Source: Gigaspora rosea
Lineage: Eukaryota; Glomeromycota; Glomeromycetes; Diversisporales; Gigasporaceae
Length of the DNA: 64,000 nucleotides
Direction of reading: 5' to 3'
Assembly (NCBI GenBank): GCA_003550325.1
Contig: QKWP01000057.1
Span: 151,610-215,609 of the forward strand
Below the pieces are notes generated by a model. The model was not told where the DNA came from, made no database searches, and was given only the letters and a program-made list of their open reading frames with translations. Made by a program: the position numbers and the translations under genes. Numbering within the stretch: the first letter of the stretch is position 1; every line of letters begins with the position of its first letter. This document shows positions 1-12,174 of this stretch, in pieces.

Positions 1-224
1 GTATGGTATAGTTATTTTATCTAATTCTAATTGATTAATATAATATATAGACCTGATCACTACCTCTGACCATATATCCATGGTAAAACTTACATAATAA
101 ATAGCATGCCTCTTACAAGATATTTTAAATTCATCAAAATACCCCTATACCTCTCTAAAATTTGACTTTATTATACATTATATAAATCTGGTTGCAATTA
201 TCTAAAGCAATTTACTATTTATTA
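1..224. other. AT-rich DNA, no feature seen
   Basis: No open reading frame, RNA gene or repeat structure is visible in this stretch. It is the left flank of the retroposon that follows. Confidence 0.5.
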
Positions 225-240
225 TTAAAACTTGGTTAAT

Positions 241-1402
241 TTTTTTTTTTTAATTAAAGTGCCCATCTTGGAACTTAGGAATTTTATTCAAGATATTAGG
301 GCCGTCGGTATCCTCTAGGGGAATACCGGCATTGGTTATATAGACGAGGTTATATCTAGCCACATGTATACTTTTGGTGTCTAATTTAAGTGGTCTGCCC
401 AAGGGTTCCACACTAGATGCTATACTTGCAACCCAACTACGGGAATTGCCTATTTAAACTCTCTGATCCTAGACGAGGATACATCTAGCTACACATACAC
501 TTTTGGTGTCTAATTTAAGTGGTCTGCCCAAGGGTTCCACACTAGCTGCCATACCTGCAACCCAACTATGGGAATTGCCTATTTAAATCTTCAGATCCAT
601 GTTTGGCCTGCCAACCCATCTTGTATCACCAGAACAGGCCCGTTACATAAATCAGTCAGCAAGTTCCAGATACTTATCCATTGCCTTAGGACCCAGCCGG
701 GTATTTCCGGTCCTGTTATCCTCGATAGGAGACTTGGTAGAGCGGTACCTGTCCTATATTAGGTATTCACTTACACTTCGGTACTTATCGCTATGACCGA
801 GACCAACACTTGCAAGACAGGGTTACCTCTGTCCTCTTACCAATACCTACTTCTGCCCTTGTAAGGTTCGCTTCAACCCCGGTATCCACTATCACTTTCC
901 TACCGGTCCTTCACCGATTTTCCCAAACTTCCAATCCAATTGGCCCGGAAGGGTTGATCTACCTGGCATTAGGTGCCATCATGGTTTTTCTCCCCCTAGT
1001 ACCTACTTCTATAATATAGGTCCTTTTCCTCCGGTACTCGATCCGGTGGCCAGGTTGGTAGACCTTGTCCCTGAGGTCGACGTCTGGTACTTCGGCTCTG
1101 GTCCAATATTCTGGTTTTGGTAGCACCGTCAAAAATCTTTGCTACCTCCTTACTCGGGTCTTGCCAAATGGGTTTCTGTTTTCCCGGTTCCTTGGATTTG
1201 TCTGTATTACAAGACGCAATTTTGCCCGAAAGCTCCATTCGAGATGGTAACCAAGGACTACAGGTGATATACCCAACCGATCGACAGGAAACAGTTACCG
1301 GAACACAGGTCTATTTTTTCAAAGCATCGTCAGTGGAATTTGAACCCTAGACCTGCCACTTGGGGGTAACAACTTACCAACTTCTCTAAGTTGCCAACCT
1401 TT
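241..1402 (-). mobile_element. tRNA-headed poly(A) retroposon (SINE-like), copy 1
   Basis: A GC-richer block in AT-rich DNA, read on the minus strand. The 5' end has tRNA-like pol III promoter sequence: an A-box-like TTAGAGAAGTTGG (1377-1389) and a B-box GGTTCAAATTC (1336-1346). The 3' end is an oligo(A) run, seen as T's at 241-252. Direct repeats of 16 bp at 225-240 and 1403-1418 (one mismatch) flank it, as expected for LINE-driven target-primed insertion. At 1.16 kb it is long for a SINE. The body encodes no protein I recognise; the ORFs of 60-80 codons inside are in both strands and not shared with the second copy (7938-9004). The 5' tRNA resemblance is by promoter boxes only; the parent tRNA was not identified. 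Confidence 0.75.
342..599 (-). repeat. tandem duplication inside retroposon copy 1
   Basis: Two direct units of 129 bp start at 342 and 471 (both begin AGACGAGG). They share long stretches such as the run around 'GGTCTGCCCAAGGGTTCC'. The second copy of the retroposon has only one unit, so the duplication arose in this copy or sub-lineage. Confidence 0.8.
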
Positions 1403-1418
1403 TTAAAACTTGTTTAAT

Positions 1419-1962
1419 ATTATATGTAAATTTTAACTGTATAAATAAAAATCTTTTATATTGAAAATAAAAAAAGTTTTTATATTAGCTATTTTAACTT
1501 TGTCAAATGCACTTTTTACCTTATATACTTTTAAATAAATTCAATTTAAATAATTTTTTGTATAAATTTATATATAAAATTAGATAAGTTAACTTATTTG
1601 ATTTATAAATAACTACATTCTAAGCCATTATATATGAATATATTTCTTGATTGTTTAGACTAACCATTTAAATTAGATACTAAAAAATATATATATATAT
1701 ATAGTTCATATCGCCTATACTTATTAAAAAATATAGATTATTTCAAATTTTTATCAGATTTGGTCATGAATCTTGCTTATTATAGTTAAATTTTATGCTA
1801 TCTAAGAAATTTTTATATTTATTCTGAAATTTGAGAAATTAATTAGCTTTAACTTTTAATACTTGACAAAATAACAAATTACAAAAAAAAATAAGCTATA
1901 TTTGAAAGAGCAGCATCAAATTTACTATTTTTATGGTTTATATTTTTAATATTACTTAAATT
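1419..1962. other. AT-rich DNA, no feature seen
   Basis: Long A/T runs and an AT dinucleotide tract near 1690. No coding or repeat structure is visible. Confidence 0.5.
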
Positions 1963-1977
1963 AAAAGACAAAATACT

Positions 1978-3049
1978 CCAACGATCACCTGGACCAAATT
2001 TTCCGACAGAAGAAAACAAAAAAATTTTTTGTTGGAGAGTGCCTATATATTAAGTATAGTAGAATAACACAAGAATATGGTTTTTATAAAGGTCAACTTT
2101 TCTATTCGGGAACTCCTTTGTATATTCGGCATGCAAGCCAAAAGCGTTTTCTTACAAGATAACTGGCAGAAGGTGGCGCTCTTGTACAAGAAATTTTGGT
2201 GGAAGTTCATAGAAAGAATATCTGTCGACAAAGTAACCTGTGGTAAAACAACAGGGAACAACAAAAAAATAATAAGTTTTTTTGACTACATACTCTTTTA
2301 AATTTGCTACAAGTGACGTCTTTCGTTTCTTTGAACTTTTCGAAATTTCTAAAAAGTGGGCGATTCAGTTTACTCCCTCCAAAAGATTGGTAGTGTTTAC
2401 TTCTTCCAATTTGGGAACACTCCTACCAATTCAGGATCAAGTCAGGAGTGAATCTTTCGAGATAAACAATGAATGATGTGTGAGGTGTTTTGGAAAAAAA
2501 GTCGAAATGAAATTTCTTTCTAGAATATTCTTTTAGGCGTAGTTTTTTTTCTCTTATATATACATATAATACTTTGGCAAGGCGTTTTCTTGCACAATAT
2601 TATATAATTTTTATCATTAGTCAGTATCGTTTTTTCTTTCTTTTGTTTTTTTCTTTTTCTGTTTCCACGTGTTAGGATAAGCTTCTTTTCTTTGTTTTTC
2701 TTTTTATATTGGTTTTTTCTTTTTGGATAGTCCGTTTTCTTGGTAGTTTCTTTTTACTTTCTCCCTTTTTCATTTGTCCTTTATGAAAAAGGAAGAATTT
2801 TAAAAAAAGGAGTATGATCCTGATATGGCCTTAGCTAACCGATCAGTGATGTTTGGGAATCAAGTCTCAACAAGTATTGGGACCCTGACGGAGACGAATT
2901 TGTGAAATGGCAGATCGCACCTGGGTACTTTTGTATCGAGTGAGTCTTTATTTGGATGTAATTTGATATACTGTATATGTACTTCGGTACGAACACCAGT
3001 TACTATGCATTTACAAAGAAATAAAAACAGGATCGTTCAGACTAAAAAA
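1978..3049 (+). mobile_element. poly(A) retroposon family R2, copy 1
   Basis: The 15-bp direct repeat AAAAGACAAAATACT occurs at 1963-1977 and 3050-3064 and brackets a 1.07-kb segment ending in an A run, with an AATAAA signal about 25 bp before it. This is the signature of a reverse-transcribed, poly(A)-tailed insertion. The middle (about 2316-2660) is clearly related to 16135-16520, where a second copy has its own target duplication. It contains small ORFs (2077-2301, 2282-2476), but they are not conserved between copies, so I treat the element as noncoding. It could be a long SINE, a non-autonomous LINE derivative or a retroposed transcript; no pol III boxes are obvious. Confidence 0.7.
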
Positions 3050-3138
3050 AAAAGACAAAATACTATTTGAATATATATGAATTTTCTTTAATAACTATAA
3101 GTGATATAAACTATAGCTAGTTCATTTTTATCTATATG

Positions 3139-3344
3139 CAGGATTGGTAAATGGGCTGGTTATTTGAAATTTTTTGAAATAATCAGTTATTTACTTGAGC
3201 AATTAGAAGTATTATAATAAGTTAATAAAAGTAATATATTAAAAATACTCTATCAGTATTAATTACTCAAATAATCTCAAGACTTTAGTAAACAAAAAGT
3301 CATTTCAAAAAATTTTCAAATGACTAGGTCATTTACCAACCCTG
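3139..3344. mobile_element. hAT-type MITE, 206 bp
   Basis: Terminal inverted repeats begin CAGGATTGGTAAATG / CAGGGTTGGTAAATG and run about 45 bp. They are flanked by a perfect 8-bp duplication TCTATATG (3131-3138, 3345-3352). CAGGG ends and an 8-bp duplication are typical of hAT elements. No coding capacity. Confidence 0.9.
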
Positions 3345-3563
3345 TCTATATGTAATTTATAGTATATAAACTGGATAAAATTTTATGCTTCAAATGAATA
3401 CTTTAAAAACAAAAAAAAAACTATAGCTTTAATTATTATAAATTGAAAAATAAATATCAAAATTATATATACAAGATTAAAATAAACAATAAGTTACTAC
3501 TATTATACTTTATCGCACCTAATCATACAAGTATTTATATACTATTATTTGTATTACTATATA

Positions 3564-3864
3564 TTGCCAAAAATAAGCCACCTTTCAAAATAAACTACCC
3601 TCTAATTTTTTTTAAAAATCTTAAAAAATCTGTCAGCATTTGCTATATATAAATATCTAAATTTTACTAAATATATCTTAAAAGTGCCATTAAGTAAACT
3701 TGTTCAGGACATTAAAATATATTTACAAAAAAATTTTATATCATTTGGATAATTTTTTATTAGTACAATTTTAATTTTTTTAAAAATTTAACAATTTGAA
3801 AATAAGCTATCCCTATATTTTTCATATAATTTTTTGTCCAAAAAAGGTAGCTTATTTTTGGCAA
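3564..3864. mobile_element. TA-flanked MITE (family with AATAAGCTACC ends), copy 1
   Basis: Ends TTGCCAAAAATAAGCCACC and its inverse at 3845-3864 are flanked by TA, as in Tc1/mariner-type insertion. Inside is the core AAGTAAACTTGTTCAGG (about 3694), which recurs in several other repeats of the window. Related, in the opposite orientation, to 14884-15191. Confidence 0.8.
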
Positions 3865-4095
3865 TATATGGTACTAATTTATTTACAATACTTATAACTA
3901 GTATTGTTCATTTTGCTATTCTAGTCTTTTTTGCTATTCCAATATCCAAATATTCCAAGTATCTCAACTATGTTTCAAGTAGAGTTGCAGACATTAAAAC
4001 ATCAATTAACAAAAGGCAGGGTGTGTAAAATGATGTATTGATATCACTACCTCAATTTTATATAATGTAAGAGTGATGTAGTGACGTTACTATCT

Positions 4096-4595
4096 CATAT
4101 CGGCTGATTTGTTTCAACCCCAAAATCAACCAATCATGATTGAGAATTGTTAAAGAAATTTCGTACTTAAAATTTATTATAGTATAAATTTTCATAAGAA
4201 CTGCCTTTTTAACTAACCTTGTATTTATAATTAAATACCTAGAAAATTATAGTGCTTATATATTTAATTATAAACCAAATATGTGTTAAAAAGGTCAGTT
4301 TTTTAAAAATCTGCTTCCGAGTTTATTCTTGAAGTTGCCAACCCATCATAAACCCATCGTTCTCCTCCTAAAACACCTGAATATTTTAACAAATAGTAAA
4401 AGCACGTCTTTCTACAGCTTGGCATAGCTCTTTTATTAAGTTTTATTGGTTTTTTAACTTGTCTAGATGTCAAAGAAGCTCTTTTGTTAGTTGTAATAAG
4501 TGCTTTGTTTGTTAGTTTTTTAACGTCACTTAGAAGCAAAGTTTTGTATAACAGTTTATCGAAAAAAGGCCCAAAAAATCAAATCAGCCGATATG
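4096..4595. mobile_element. 500-bp terminal-inverted-repeat element
   Basis: Ends CATATCGGCTGATTTG and CAAATCAGCCGATATG are exact inverses. I could not find a convincing target duplication. A 78-codon ORF on the minus strand (4303-4539) lies inside; it resembles no family I know and may be a transposase scrap or chance. Confidence 0.7.
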
Positions 4596-4815
4596 TTAGA
4601 CTTTTTAAATATTTGCAGCTATAGTTTCAAGTCTTAATAATTAATAAATTAATTTTAAAAATATATTTATATATTTTTTAAATGATAACCAAATTTTTTA
4701 AAAAATTAAATTAGATTATCTTAATAAAATTTTAATTTCAATATATAAAATTGTTTCAAAATATTTCAAAATATTCTATATACAATATTACTTATTATAT
4801 AACTATTATAAAATA

Positions 4816-5012
4816 CAGTCGCACCCCCCTAAGTGCACACCCCCTAAGTGCACGGTATATGAAAAACCTCTTTAAGTGCACGGCCCCTCTTGGTCCCAAA
4901 CAATATAACAATTATAAATTTTAACCCCTCTAAGTGCAAACCCCCTCTAAGTGCACATTTTGGCTTTTTTTCACTATGGTCCCGAGGGCATGCACTTAGG
5001 GGGGTGCGACTG
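4816..5012. mobile_element. pogo/Tigger-like MITE, 197 bp
   Basis: The exact inverted ends CAGTCGCACCCCCCTAAGTG are flanked by TA on both sides (4814-4815, 5013-5014). CAGT...ACC ends with TA duplication fit the pogo branch of Tc1/mariner. Internally the motif CCCCTCTAAGTGCA recurs several times in direct order. Confidence 0.85.
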
Positions 5013-5317
5013 TATATACAAAAATATAGTACTATAGTGCTATAGTATTATATATTGTAGTACTATAAAATAAATTTTATAATTTATAATTTTAAATTAA
5101 AAATATTATTATAGTACTAGTTTATTAAATAAAATATGTTTATTAAATAAAATATACAAAATAGACTCAATATTGATAACATAATACCATGAAGCTACTC
5201 TAATATAATTCATTAAATAAACTTCTATAAAAAGTTTATATGCTTAACCCCTTGATTTTTTTGCTTACACCTGATTTTTTTGCTTATATTTGATTTTTGT
5301 CATACTACTTTATTTAT

Positions 5318-7385
5318 TTTTATTATTTTTTTTTTTTTGTGTTAAGGTGAGGTTTTGTCTTAATTTTTATTAAATTGTATAAGTGCCTCCAGGGGCAGCT
5401 TTGGGTACATTTTATATTATTACAAAATTACTTCATGTACAAATTATTAAACAAGTATGAGACTCAGACTAATTTATCTGCAACCTAAACCTACTAAAGT
5501 GGTTAAAACTCACCTAGATTTGTATATCTAAAATTGAATTAGTGGAGAGCTATATAAGGTCCATATTAGACCAAATAGAGATTTTACATGAGGCTAGTCC
5601 CAATGGAGGGCATTGATTATTAGTGTGTTGTTGGTCAGTGAGACCACATATACAGCTATAGGTATAAGGGATTCTAGTGCGTAATTGTGTAGCAGGTTGG
5701 TTGGAAGGGTAAGAGATAGGTAGTAGAGTAGGAGTGTTAGAAAGTTGTTTTTTATAGTTAGATAGTTTAGTACAGTGGGGCTTCCATATATTTTTATATA
5801 TATTTTGTGATATTTTGAGAAGTAGTTTTATAGTAATATCTGATGCTAACTTATAGAGCAAGTAAAATTAGAAATTGTATTAATAAGTGAGGTTGGAATG
5901 AATCCTTGGATAGTTGTATAAATGTTAGCTACTTGGTTGTTGTAATTGTTAAAGGATAGACATGAATGTTGTATAAGTTGGTTATAGAGATCATGTAATT
6001 GGATATTAGTAATATCTAGAATTTGTAGAGTAATAATTTGTTTGATAGAGTTGTGTATAATATGTAGAAGATTAGTTGTATTGGGCAAATAAGCCAATGT
6101 AAGTTGTGCTCATATGTATCACAATTGTTGCAATTAATTGAAGTATAGTGTAGTGGATAAAGGTTGTGTAGATGGGATAATATAGAAAGAAGTTGAAGAA
6201 GAATTTTGATTTTAAAGGATTTGGATTGGTTGAGATGAGAGTTGGTGTAGTTGTAGATACGTTTATAGTTGTTATTGAGGTAAAGCCATGTTGCATTCCA
6301 GTCTTTTTGAGGCGAAAGAGGTATTATATTGTTCATGCGATATTGGGAAGACCACATTGCAATAGTATATGCATTACATATATTTTTAATTGCTCTGCGA
6401 GATGGTTGCTCTACAGTTACGTTATTGTAAGATAAAGAGTATAATAAGTTGTAGATATTGTTGTAATTTAGTATAAGGTATGTTTCAGCGTATGAACTAG
6501 GGTTTTTAGAGAGATTGTCAGCAAGGTTATTGTATATACAGTCCTGGTGTGCAGGTACTTTGTGTAATGTAATTTGAAGGTTATAGGACTGAATAAGGTT
6601 TAATAAGGTATGCCAAATAGGCCAGTAATTGTAGGAATATTGTTTGTAAGAAGAAGGAGATTTATAGGATAAGTTGTGGAATTTGGAAATAATAGATTGG
6701 GAGTCTGTGTATATAGATATTTTACTGTTACATGGGCATGTACAAATTGCTAAAAGAATAGCTATAAGCTTAGCTTTGTGAGAGAAAAGCTAGTATTGTA
6801 TTTGAGCAGAGTATGATTGAACAATAGAGTTGTCATGAATTTGGATCCAACCAATACTCATTTTGAATATTTCATTAGTAATATTAGTAACTGATCCATA
6901 AGTATAAAAGGTAAGTAAATTAAGTAATTGGTTATTGGATGCAATTTGGTATAAGGAGTTAGAGGCAGTATTAGATATAAAGATTTCATGAATAGGGTTG
7001 TTAGGAATTGGTAGTGTTGGGATAGGAGGTGTGTTTTGTGTATTGCGAACTACTACAGAATAAAGCAAGTCTAGGAAATTAGCATAAATTTTAAGTTTGT
7101 TAGGAGGATTGTAATAGCACTTCCTTCCATTGAATTGGGTAGAAAGTGTAGTAGAGATATCAAAGGTACAGTAATCAAAAATTCGATTGGTGTTGTAACT
7201 ACAACCTGTACATGGCATACAGATAGTTTTAGGTATTGGATAGAGATTGGAGTTGGGGTTATTTGTTTGGATAGTCCAGTGTGTAATATTGATTGTGTTG
7301 GTGCTATTATTAAATTTGCGAGCTTTTTCTATAATAATATTTTGGGTATTTTTGTTGTATGTGATAAGCCAAGGTTTAGATTTAC
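5318..7385 (-). pseudogene. 5'-truncated LINE: RNase H domain and 3' end, dead
   Basis: Minus-strand 3' part of a non-LTR retrotransposon ORF2. The order is a cysteine-containing linker (MPCTGC, about 7215), an RNase H domain with FYTYGSV (about 6900), KAKLIAILLAI, YTDSQSII, HKVPAHQD and NNLADNLSK, and then a C-terminal CNNC...EHNLHWLIC zinc-binding motif (about 6100). It ends in a 3' UTR and an A run (T's at 5325-5338). A 14-bp target duplication ACTACTTTATTYAT lies at 5304-5317 and 7386-7399, so the insertion was truncated at 7385. It is dead: the first RNase H aspartate (YTDGS in the family) is Tyr, the expected Glu before AKL is Lys, an in-frame TAG separates the two halves, and the remaining coding parts are in several frames. 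Confidence 0.85.
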
Positions 7386-7937
7386 ACTACTTTATTCATA
7401 TATAATTTTATTTAATAATTTTATACCAATTCATTTTGTTACTTTGCTTTTATAGTTGTCTCTCTCTAATCAGCCCTCTATATACCAAACTCTTGATAAT
7501 CTGAACTAAAACTTTCAGAACAAATATTTTATATATATTTTCTCTGGATATATTGAATTAATATAATAAATTTGCTATTTCAGATCTGAACTTAAGTTAG
7601 TTAGTATATCTAATTTTTTATTTAAATAAATTTATTTTGTATTACAAATAAAATTTATTTTGTATAATTCATTAAGCTAGTGTTCTGACCCGGATCAGAT
7701 AATAGTGACCTGACAGATCAGATATTTAATTTGGATCATGATCTAAGTCAGATAATATTAACCCAATGGGTTAGATATTTAGATAATAATAACCTGACAG
7801 ATTAGATATTTAATCCAGATTATGATCTGGATCAAATATTTAATTTAAGCTATGACCTGGGTCAGATAATAATAACCTAGTAGGTAATAAATACAAAATT
7901 AGAAAAATACAAAAATTAGAAAAAAATAGTGTAAAAT

Positions 7938-9004
7938 GGTAATTTTTTTTATTTTTTTTTATTTTTTTTTCCCAAGTCAAAGTGCCCACTTCGGGGGAGA
8001 GCTTTTTTATTCAAGATAATCAGACCCCGGACACCCTACATGAAGGGACATCCGACATTTGTACATTGACGAGAGTACAACTAGCCTCACCTGCAACTTT
8101 TGGTTGCCTATTTAAGTAGTCACCCGAAGGTTCTACACTAGCTGTCATACCTGCAACCCACATACTGGCATTGCCTATTTAAACCCTCTGATCCTTGCCT
8201 CCTGTCAGCCTGTCTTGTATTACCGGAACACTGTTCCGGATGCTAACCAGTTCCTCTTGGGACTAGTTTATCCCAGTGGGAAACTTGGTAGAGCGGTCTC
8301 TGTCCCACACAGGTATCACCTACACTTCAGTAGCGTACACATTTGACGAAACCAACACTTGCAGTTAGGAGTGGTTACCTAACCGCTATCACTACTTACT
8401 TCTGCTCTTGTAGAGTTCACCTGACCCCAGTACCGTCCTATTCTTCTTTCGGTTTCTTTCCTCCGGAAGCTTTCTTTCACCCGGTTGCCTTCCTACTTCC
8501 AATCCAAGGACCCAGAAGGGTTGGTCTGCCCTGGCGAACCCAGAGCTCCCTCCCCCTGGTACATGATTCTGAAACACATGTTCTTTTTCTCCGGTGTGAC
8601 CCCGGCGGTCCGGTTGGTAGGGCCTGCCATAAACCCTTTTGTTGTAAGTCCGCTTTCAGTTAGTTCACTGCCGGTCAGTTCCCATCCGATTCCTATTAGG
8701 TACCATTGAAAGTCCGGCTACCTCTCTACTCAGGACTTGCCAAGTATGGTTTCCCTTTGTCCTACAGTTCTGTGCATAACATAGCACCTGCGCTCCCCAG
8801 GATGCATAACACAGCGCCAAAGCTCCCAATACGAGTTGGTATAACCTAGAAAACAGATTTGTAAATCCGAGCTTAGAATCTGGGTTACTGTAATACAGAT
8901 AAATTCTTCGAAACCGTCTCCAGTATGATTCAAACTCTGTACCTTTGCTACAACTACTTGGGGGGTAACAACTATCCAACTACACTATGTTGCCACACCC
9001 CAGT
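7938..9004 (-). mobile_element. tRNA-headed poly(A) retroposon (SINE-like), copy 2
   Basis: Homologous to 241-1402 over its length (GTGCCCAC near the 3' end, GCAACCCA, TTGGTAGAGCGG, ACCAACACTTGCA). On the minus strand the head has an A-box-like ATAGTGTAGTTGG (about 8978-8990) and a B-box-like GAGTTTGAATCAT (about 8926-8938). The 3' end is a long interrupted A tract (T's at 7938-7970). Comparison with family T copy B, which lacks it, shows it is an insertion into a T-rich site. GC content is far above its surroundings. Confidence 0.75.
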
Positions 9005-9046
9005 TTTTTTTTTATATTTTATACAATATATATTTATAGTAGAATT

Positions 9047-9275
9047 TTAGTATTTGGTACACTCTGCACTATAGTGCACCTAGTGCACCCTATAGTAACA
9101 AATATAAATAATGACTAGAGTTAGGATTAGAGTTAGAGTTAGGGTTAGGGTTAAAGTCAAAATTAGTACAGAATTGCGAGAAAATTATTTTTTGTTAAAA
9201 ACACAGTAGGGTTAATCTAGTAAATTTTGAGAATATAAAAAGGGTGCACTGCAGTGCAGGTGCACTATATTCTAA
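9047..9275. repeat. small inverted-repeat element with GTGCAC ends
   Basis: The left part (9058-9105) and right part (9241-9275) are imperfect inverses built of GGTGCACTATAGTGCA-like words. The segment is absent from copy B of the host repeat, so it is probably a nested MITE. A run of TTAGGG-like units (9118-9153) lies inside. Confidence 0.5.
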
Positions 9276-9651
9276 AACCCTTTATAGTATATAGCAAATT
9301 ATATATCAAACGGACTTATTATTTTTTTTATTAGTAACTCTTTATATACTAAATCTCTATTAGAGTTCGGTTTAAAAAGAGAAATTTTATATTCTAAACT
9401 TTTTCTATACCAAACAAAATCTCTTGAGACAGCTTATTCAGATTAGAAAGAGGTGACTATAGTTGGTTTTATACTATATTATTATTGCTTTTGTTATTAC
9501 TTATGCTTGATTTCTCATTATAATACTCTATTTGTCTTTCTTTTAATCAATCTTTGCTTGATTTGCTTTGCTACTTTGCTTATCTTGTTTGTATTTGGTT
9601 TTTTGTTGTGCTATTCTATTACCTTATGTGTTCAATTTTTGCTTTATCTAA

Positions 9652-9963
9652 ATGATAGACAAATTTGATAAAATTACTATAAGTAGTAATGCGCTATGTG
9701 GATTTGCTAGCATTAGCGCATTTGTATCAAACAATAACATCCTAAGTGATTTTGTTAATAACATTTTATATGGTTACCAAAATGAAATTGATATTAGTGA
9801 TATCTTATATAACACTAATTAAACTAAATATAAAAATGATAATATAATAAATTATAAAGATACTTAGCAAGAAAATATAATTGAAGATAAGACCATGCAA
9901 ATAAAATTAATTGTTTCTTGTAACATATTAAGGTTAAAAGACACCCAGGACCCGGTTGTTATT
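9652..9963 (+). pseudogene. degenerate acidic ORF, possible N-terminus of the MULE gene downstream
   Basis: A 56-codon ORF (9652-9822; MIDKFDKITISSN...) continues in the same frame, after a TAA and a TAG, into KDTQDPVVIV (stop near 9961). The composition is Asp/Asn/Ile-rich, like the leader of FAR1/MULE-type proteins in these fungi. The same-strand DNA-binding and transposase parts lie 2 kb downstream, beyond insertions. The link to that gene is inference; it could equally be an unrelated relic. Confidence 0.35.
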
Positions 9964-10030
9964 GTATAAGTATAAAAAAATGTTATATAAAATTTTAAGA
10001 GCGTCCTTATCCTGTACCCGGGGTATAGAC

Positions 10031-10264
10031 CAGTAACTAAAATTCAATTTTTAAATTAGTTGCGGGCTGCAACTAAATAAAAAAAATAGTTGCGGGTTAT
10101 AAGAATTTATAAAAATTTAGTTGCGTGCATAAGCATTTAATCAAAAATTATAAGTAAACTTAGCAAATTTATGTGCAGAATTCACATATGCATTTCAGAT
10201 TTTGGTTGCAAAAATTTAAAATTTGTTGCAGTTCGCAAACTTCGCAACCCAATTTCAGACACTG
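10031..10264. mobile_element. hAT-type MITE, 234 bp
   Basis: Perfect 8-bp target duplication GTATAGAC (10023-10030 and 10265-10272). Ends CAGTAACTAAAATT and AATTTCAGACACTG are imperfect inverses. Inside are several GTTGCGGG/CGCAACCC words in both orientations. Confidence 0.9.
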
Positions 10265-10279
10265 GTATAGACTTTTTAT

Positions 10280-11340
10280 CCTGTACCCGGAGTCACAGAC
10301 TTTTATCCTATACCGGCTAAATATAATTGGTTTACGTACATTGAACTATAAAAAAAATTTTCGAACTTACTTTAGATCTCTTTTAGCTATTTGAACATTT
10401 CTTCACAATGGTAACCTGTAGTATTAGTGTAGTATTCATAAGCTTTACAAAATTTAACAGTCTAACTAATTCATTAATAAATAGGCCTGAAGTGAGCTAG
10501 CAATATTTTTTTAAGTATCTAACATATCCTTTAATGTATATTTTTCCAGTTTTAACTGTTTCTATAGCGTCTAAGAAGATATTGACGTCTGTTAGTTAAT
10601 TGGCCAGCGTATTTTGCAAGATAAGTGAATACTAAAGGTCATACATGTGTTGTTTTAGATTAATACTCTATTCGAAATATGGTTGCATTTGAAATGGAGC
10701 TTGAGGAAACTTAGAACTATACTATTAGCCTAGTTTTTCCGTGTCCAAATCTCTCACAAAATTTTAGAATTTTAAAAATTGTTAGTTTGATTCAATTTTT
10801 TATATATAGCAGTTCTTTTGGAGATGAGAGTGTCTAGTTTGATATATATTAGGACTAATGGCTAAGTATTAATTTATAGTTCGCTTCTTGTATTTGATTT
10901 TTTACTGTAGTAACATTCCTTATGCTTACTCCAGGTGTTAACACGAATGAGTATTTTCAAATCGATGACTCAAACATGTGTCACCAAGTGAAGGCCAGTA
11001 AGTCATCCTATAAATTGATAATTACATCTTAAGGTTTCAATTCTAATACCACTATTAAAAAATTGAATTATTATGGAATTTACTTATATTGAATATTGCA
11101 GATTTCTGTTTCACTTATTCTTCTAAATGTTGTAGGATAGTACTAGAAAATTTATCATAAAAGAAGGTTTTTTCTGTCAGATTTTAAATAGAACTCAATG
11201 GTAGGGCTCATCATTTTTTGTGGCAATATACCCCAAATTCTGCATGTATTACATTTTAAATTATGCGAAATTATAGATAAAATTTTGAATTATGCTGTAA
11301 ATTATGCAGTTCAGGTATAAATATGTGAAAATATGTGCTC
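10280..11340. other. AT-rich DNA, no feature seen
   Basis: No ORF of note, no RNA gene and no inverted repeat. If 9652-9963 belongs to the MULE gene, this stretch is foreign DNA or decayed gene sequence. Confidence 0.4.
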
Positions 11341-11345
11341 ACTAG

Positions 11346-11542
11346 AGTAGGACCCCGAACTATACATAGATAGATGGCAATTTGCTTTTGCTTATTTTTG
11401 ACAATTTTTTGTAGATCTTTTTTATATTTAGTAATATTAATGCTTATTTTTGACTATTTTTCTGTAGATCTTTTCCATTTTTAGAAATATATAACAATTT
11501 TTTAAAATTGTTAGCTATTTATAGATTGTTCGGAGTCCTACT
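11346..11542. mobile_element. MITE with AGTAGGACC ends, 197 bp
   Basis: Ends AGTAGGACCCCGAAC and GTTCGGAGTCCTACT are imperfect inverses. The target duplication is unclear. The ends resemble those of 17042-17339 (TAGGACCCGG / GGGGTCCTA). Confidence 0.65.
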
Positions 11543-12174
11543 AGTGTTGTAAAATACCATATTTTTATAACCTACTAGATAAATATTATGCCTCTGAAAA
11601 TCTCTGACAACCATGCTCGTGTTTTGTGTTTATTAACTGTCTACTATCCGAGATGTTCTGACATTTTTCTATATTTTTTAATACCAGCCATTTTATGTTT
11701 AGATTATGTTCTATTAATTATACAAAAATGGTCCTGATATGCAAATTTTGCAATCGCATATGCTATACGATAAAAATCGGATTATGCGCATATTATGCTA
11801 TTGCAGATATGTACTAGTTCTAATCATAGTATAGTGCACCAAATAATAAATTCTGAAAATTATTTATATATAAAATAAAATTTTAATTTTTTCAAAAAAG
11901 GCACCCTGCTGGGTTACAAGAAACAATTAGATTTGTTTGCACGGCCTAATGGATTTTAATTGATAAATAAAGATCTTCAAAGTGAAGAATTGTAAATAAA
12001 TATGGTATTCTGTAGCTGGGACCATGTGATAAATGAAATTGTGAAGTAGAAAAAAAGAAGAATTTCAGATATCTAGTACAAAGGTCATATGTTATATATT
12101 TTAGCAAAAACTCCTGAAATTTAAAAAGCAAAAAAACAGTTTTGGCAATTATCTTGGCATTCAGTAGTCCAATT

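Larger units (their letters stand above)
7455..9457. mobile_element. TIR element family T, copy A (interrupted)
   Basis: Imperfect inverted ends (GTTG...CTCTCTAATC and GATTAGAAAGAGGTGAC) are flanked by TATA (7451-7454, 9458-9461). Inside are near-repeats of CAGATAATAGTGACCTGACAG type. The sequence aligns with 12746-14490 outside the insertions, including both ends. Copy A is split by the tRNA-headed retroposon (7938-9004) and a small GC-rich inverted repeat (about 9047-9275). No coding sequence seen. Confidence 0.7.

Noticed and set aside
568-1350. Several ORFs of 60-80 codons on both strands
   Set aside because: They lie in the tRNA-headed retroposon, overlap in different frames and are not kept in the second copy.
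7135-7455. 106-codon + strand ORF
   Set aside because: Antisense to the LINE RNase H region and running past the LINE's truncation point.
8343-8979. ORFs of 60-106 codons in both strands
   Set aside because: A GC-rich noncoding retroposon with few chance stops; no conservation with copy 1.
9118-9153. TTAGGG-like run as a telomere
   Set aside because: Only a few irregular units, inside a small inverted-repeat element. A similar run at 48050-48090 lies within a MITE. Neither is a chromosome end.
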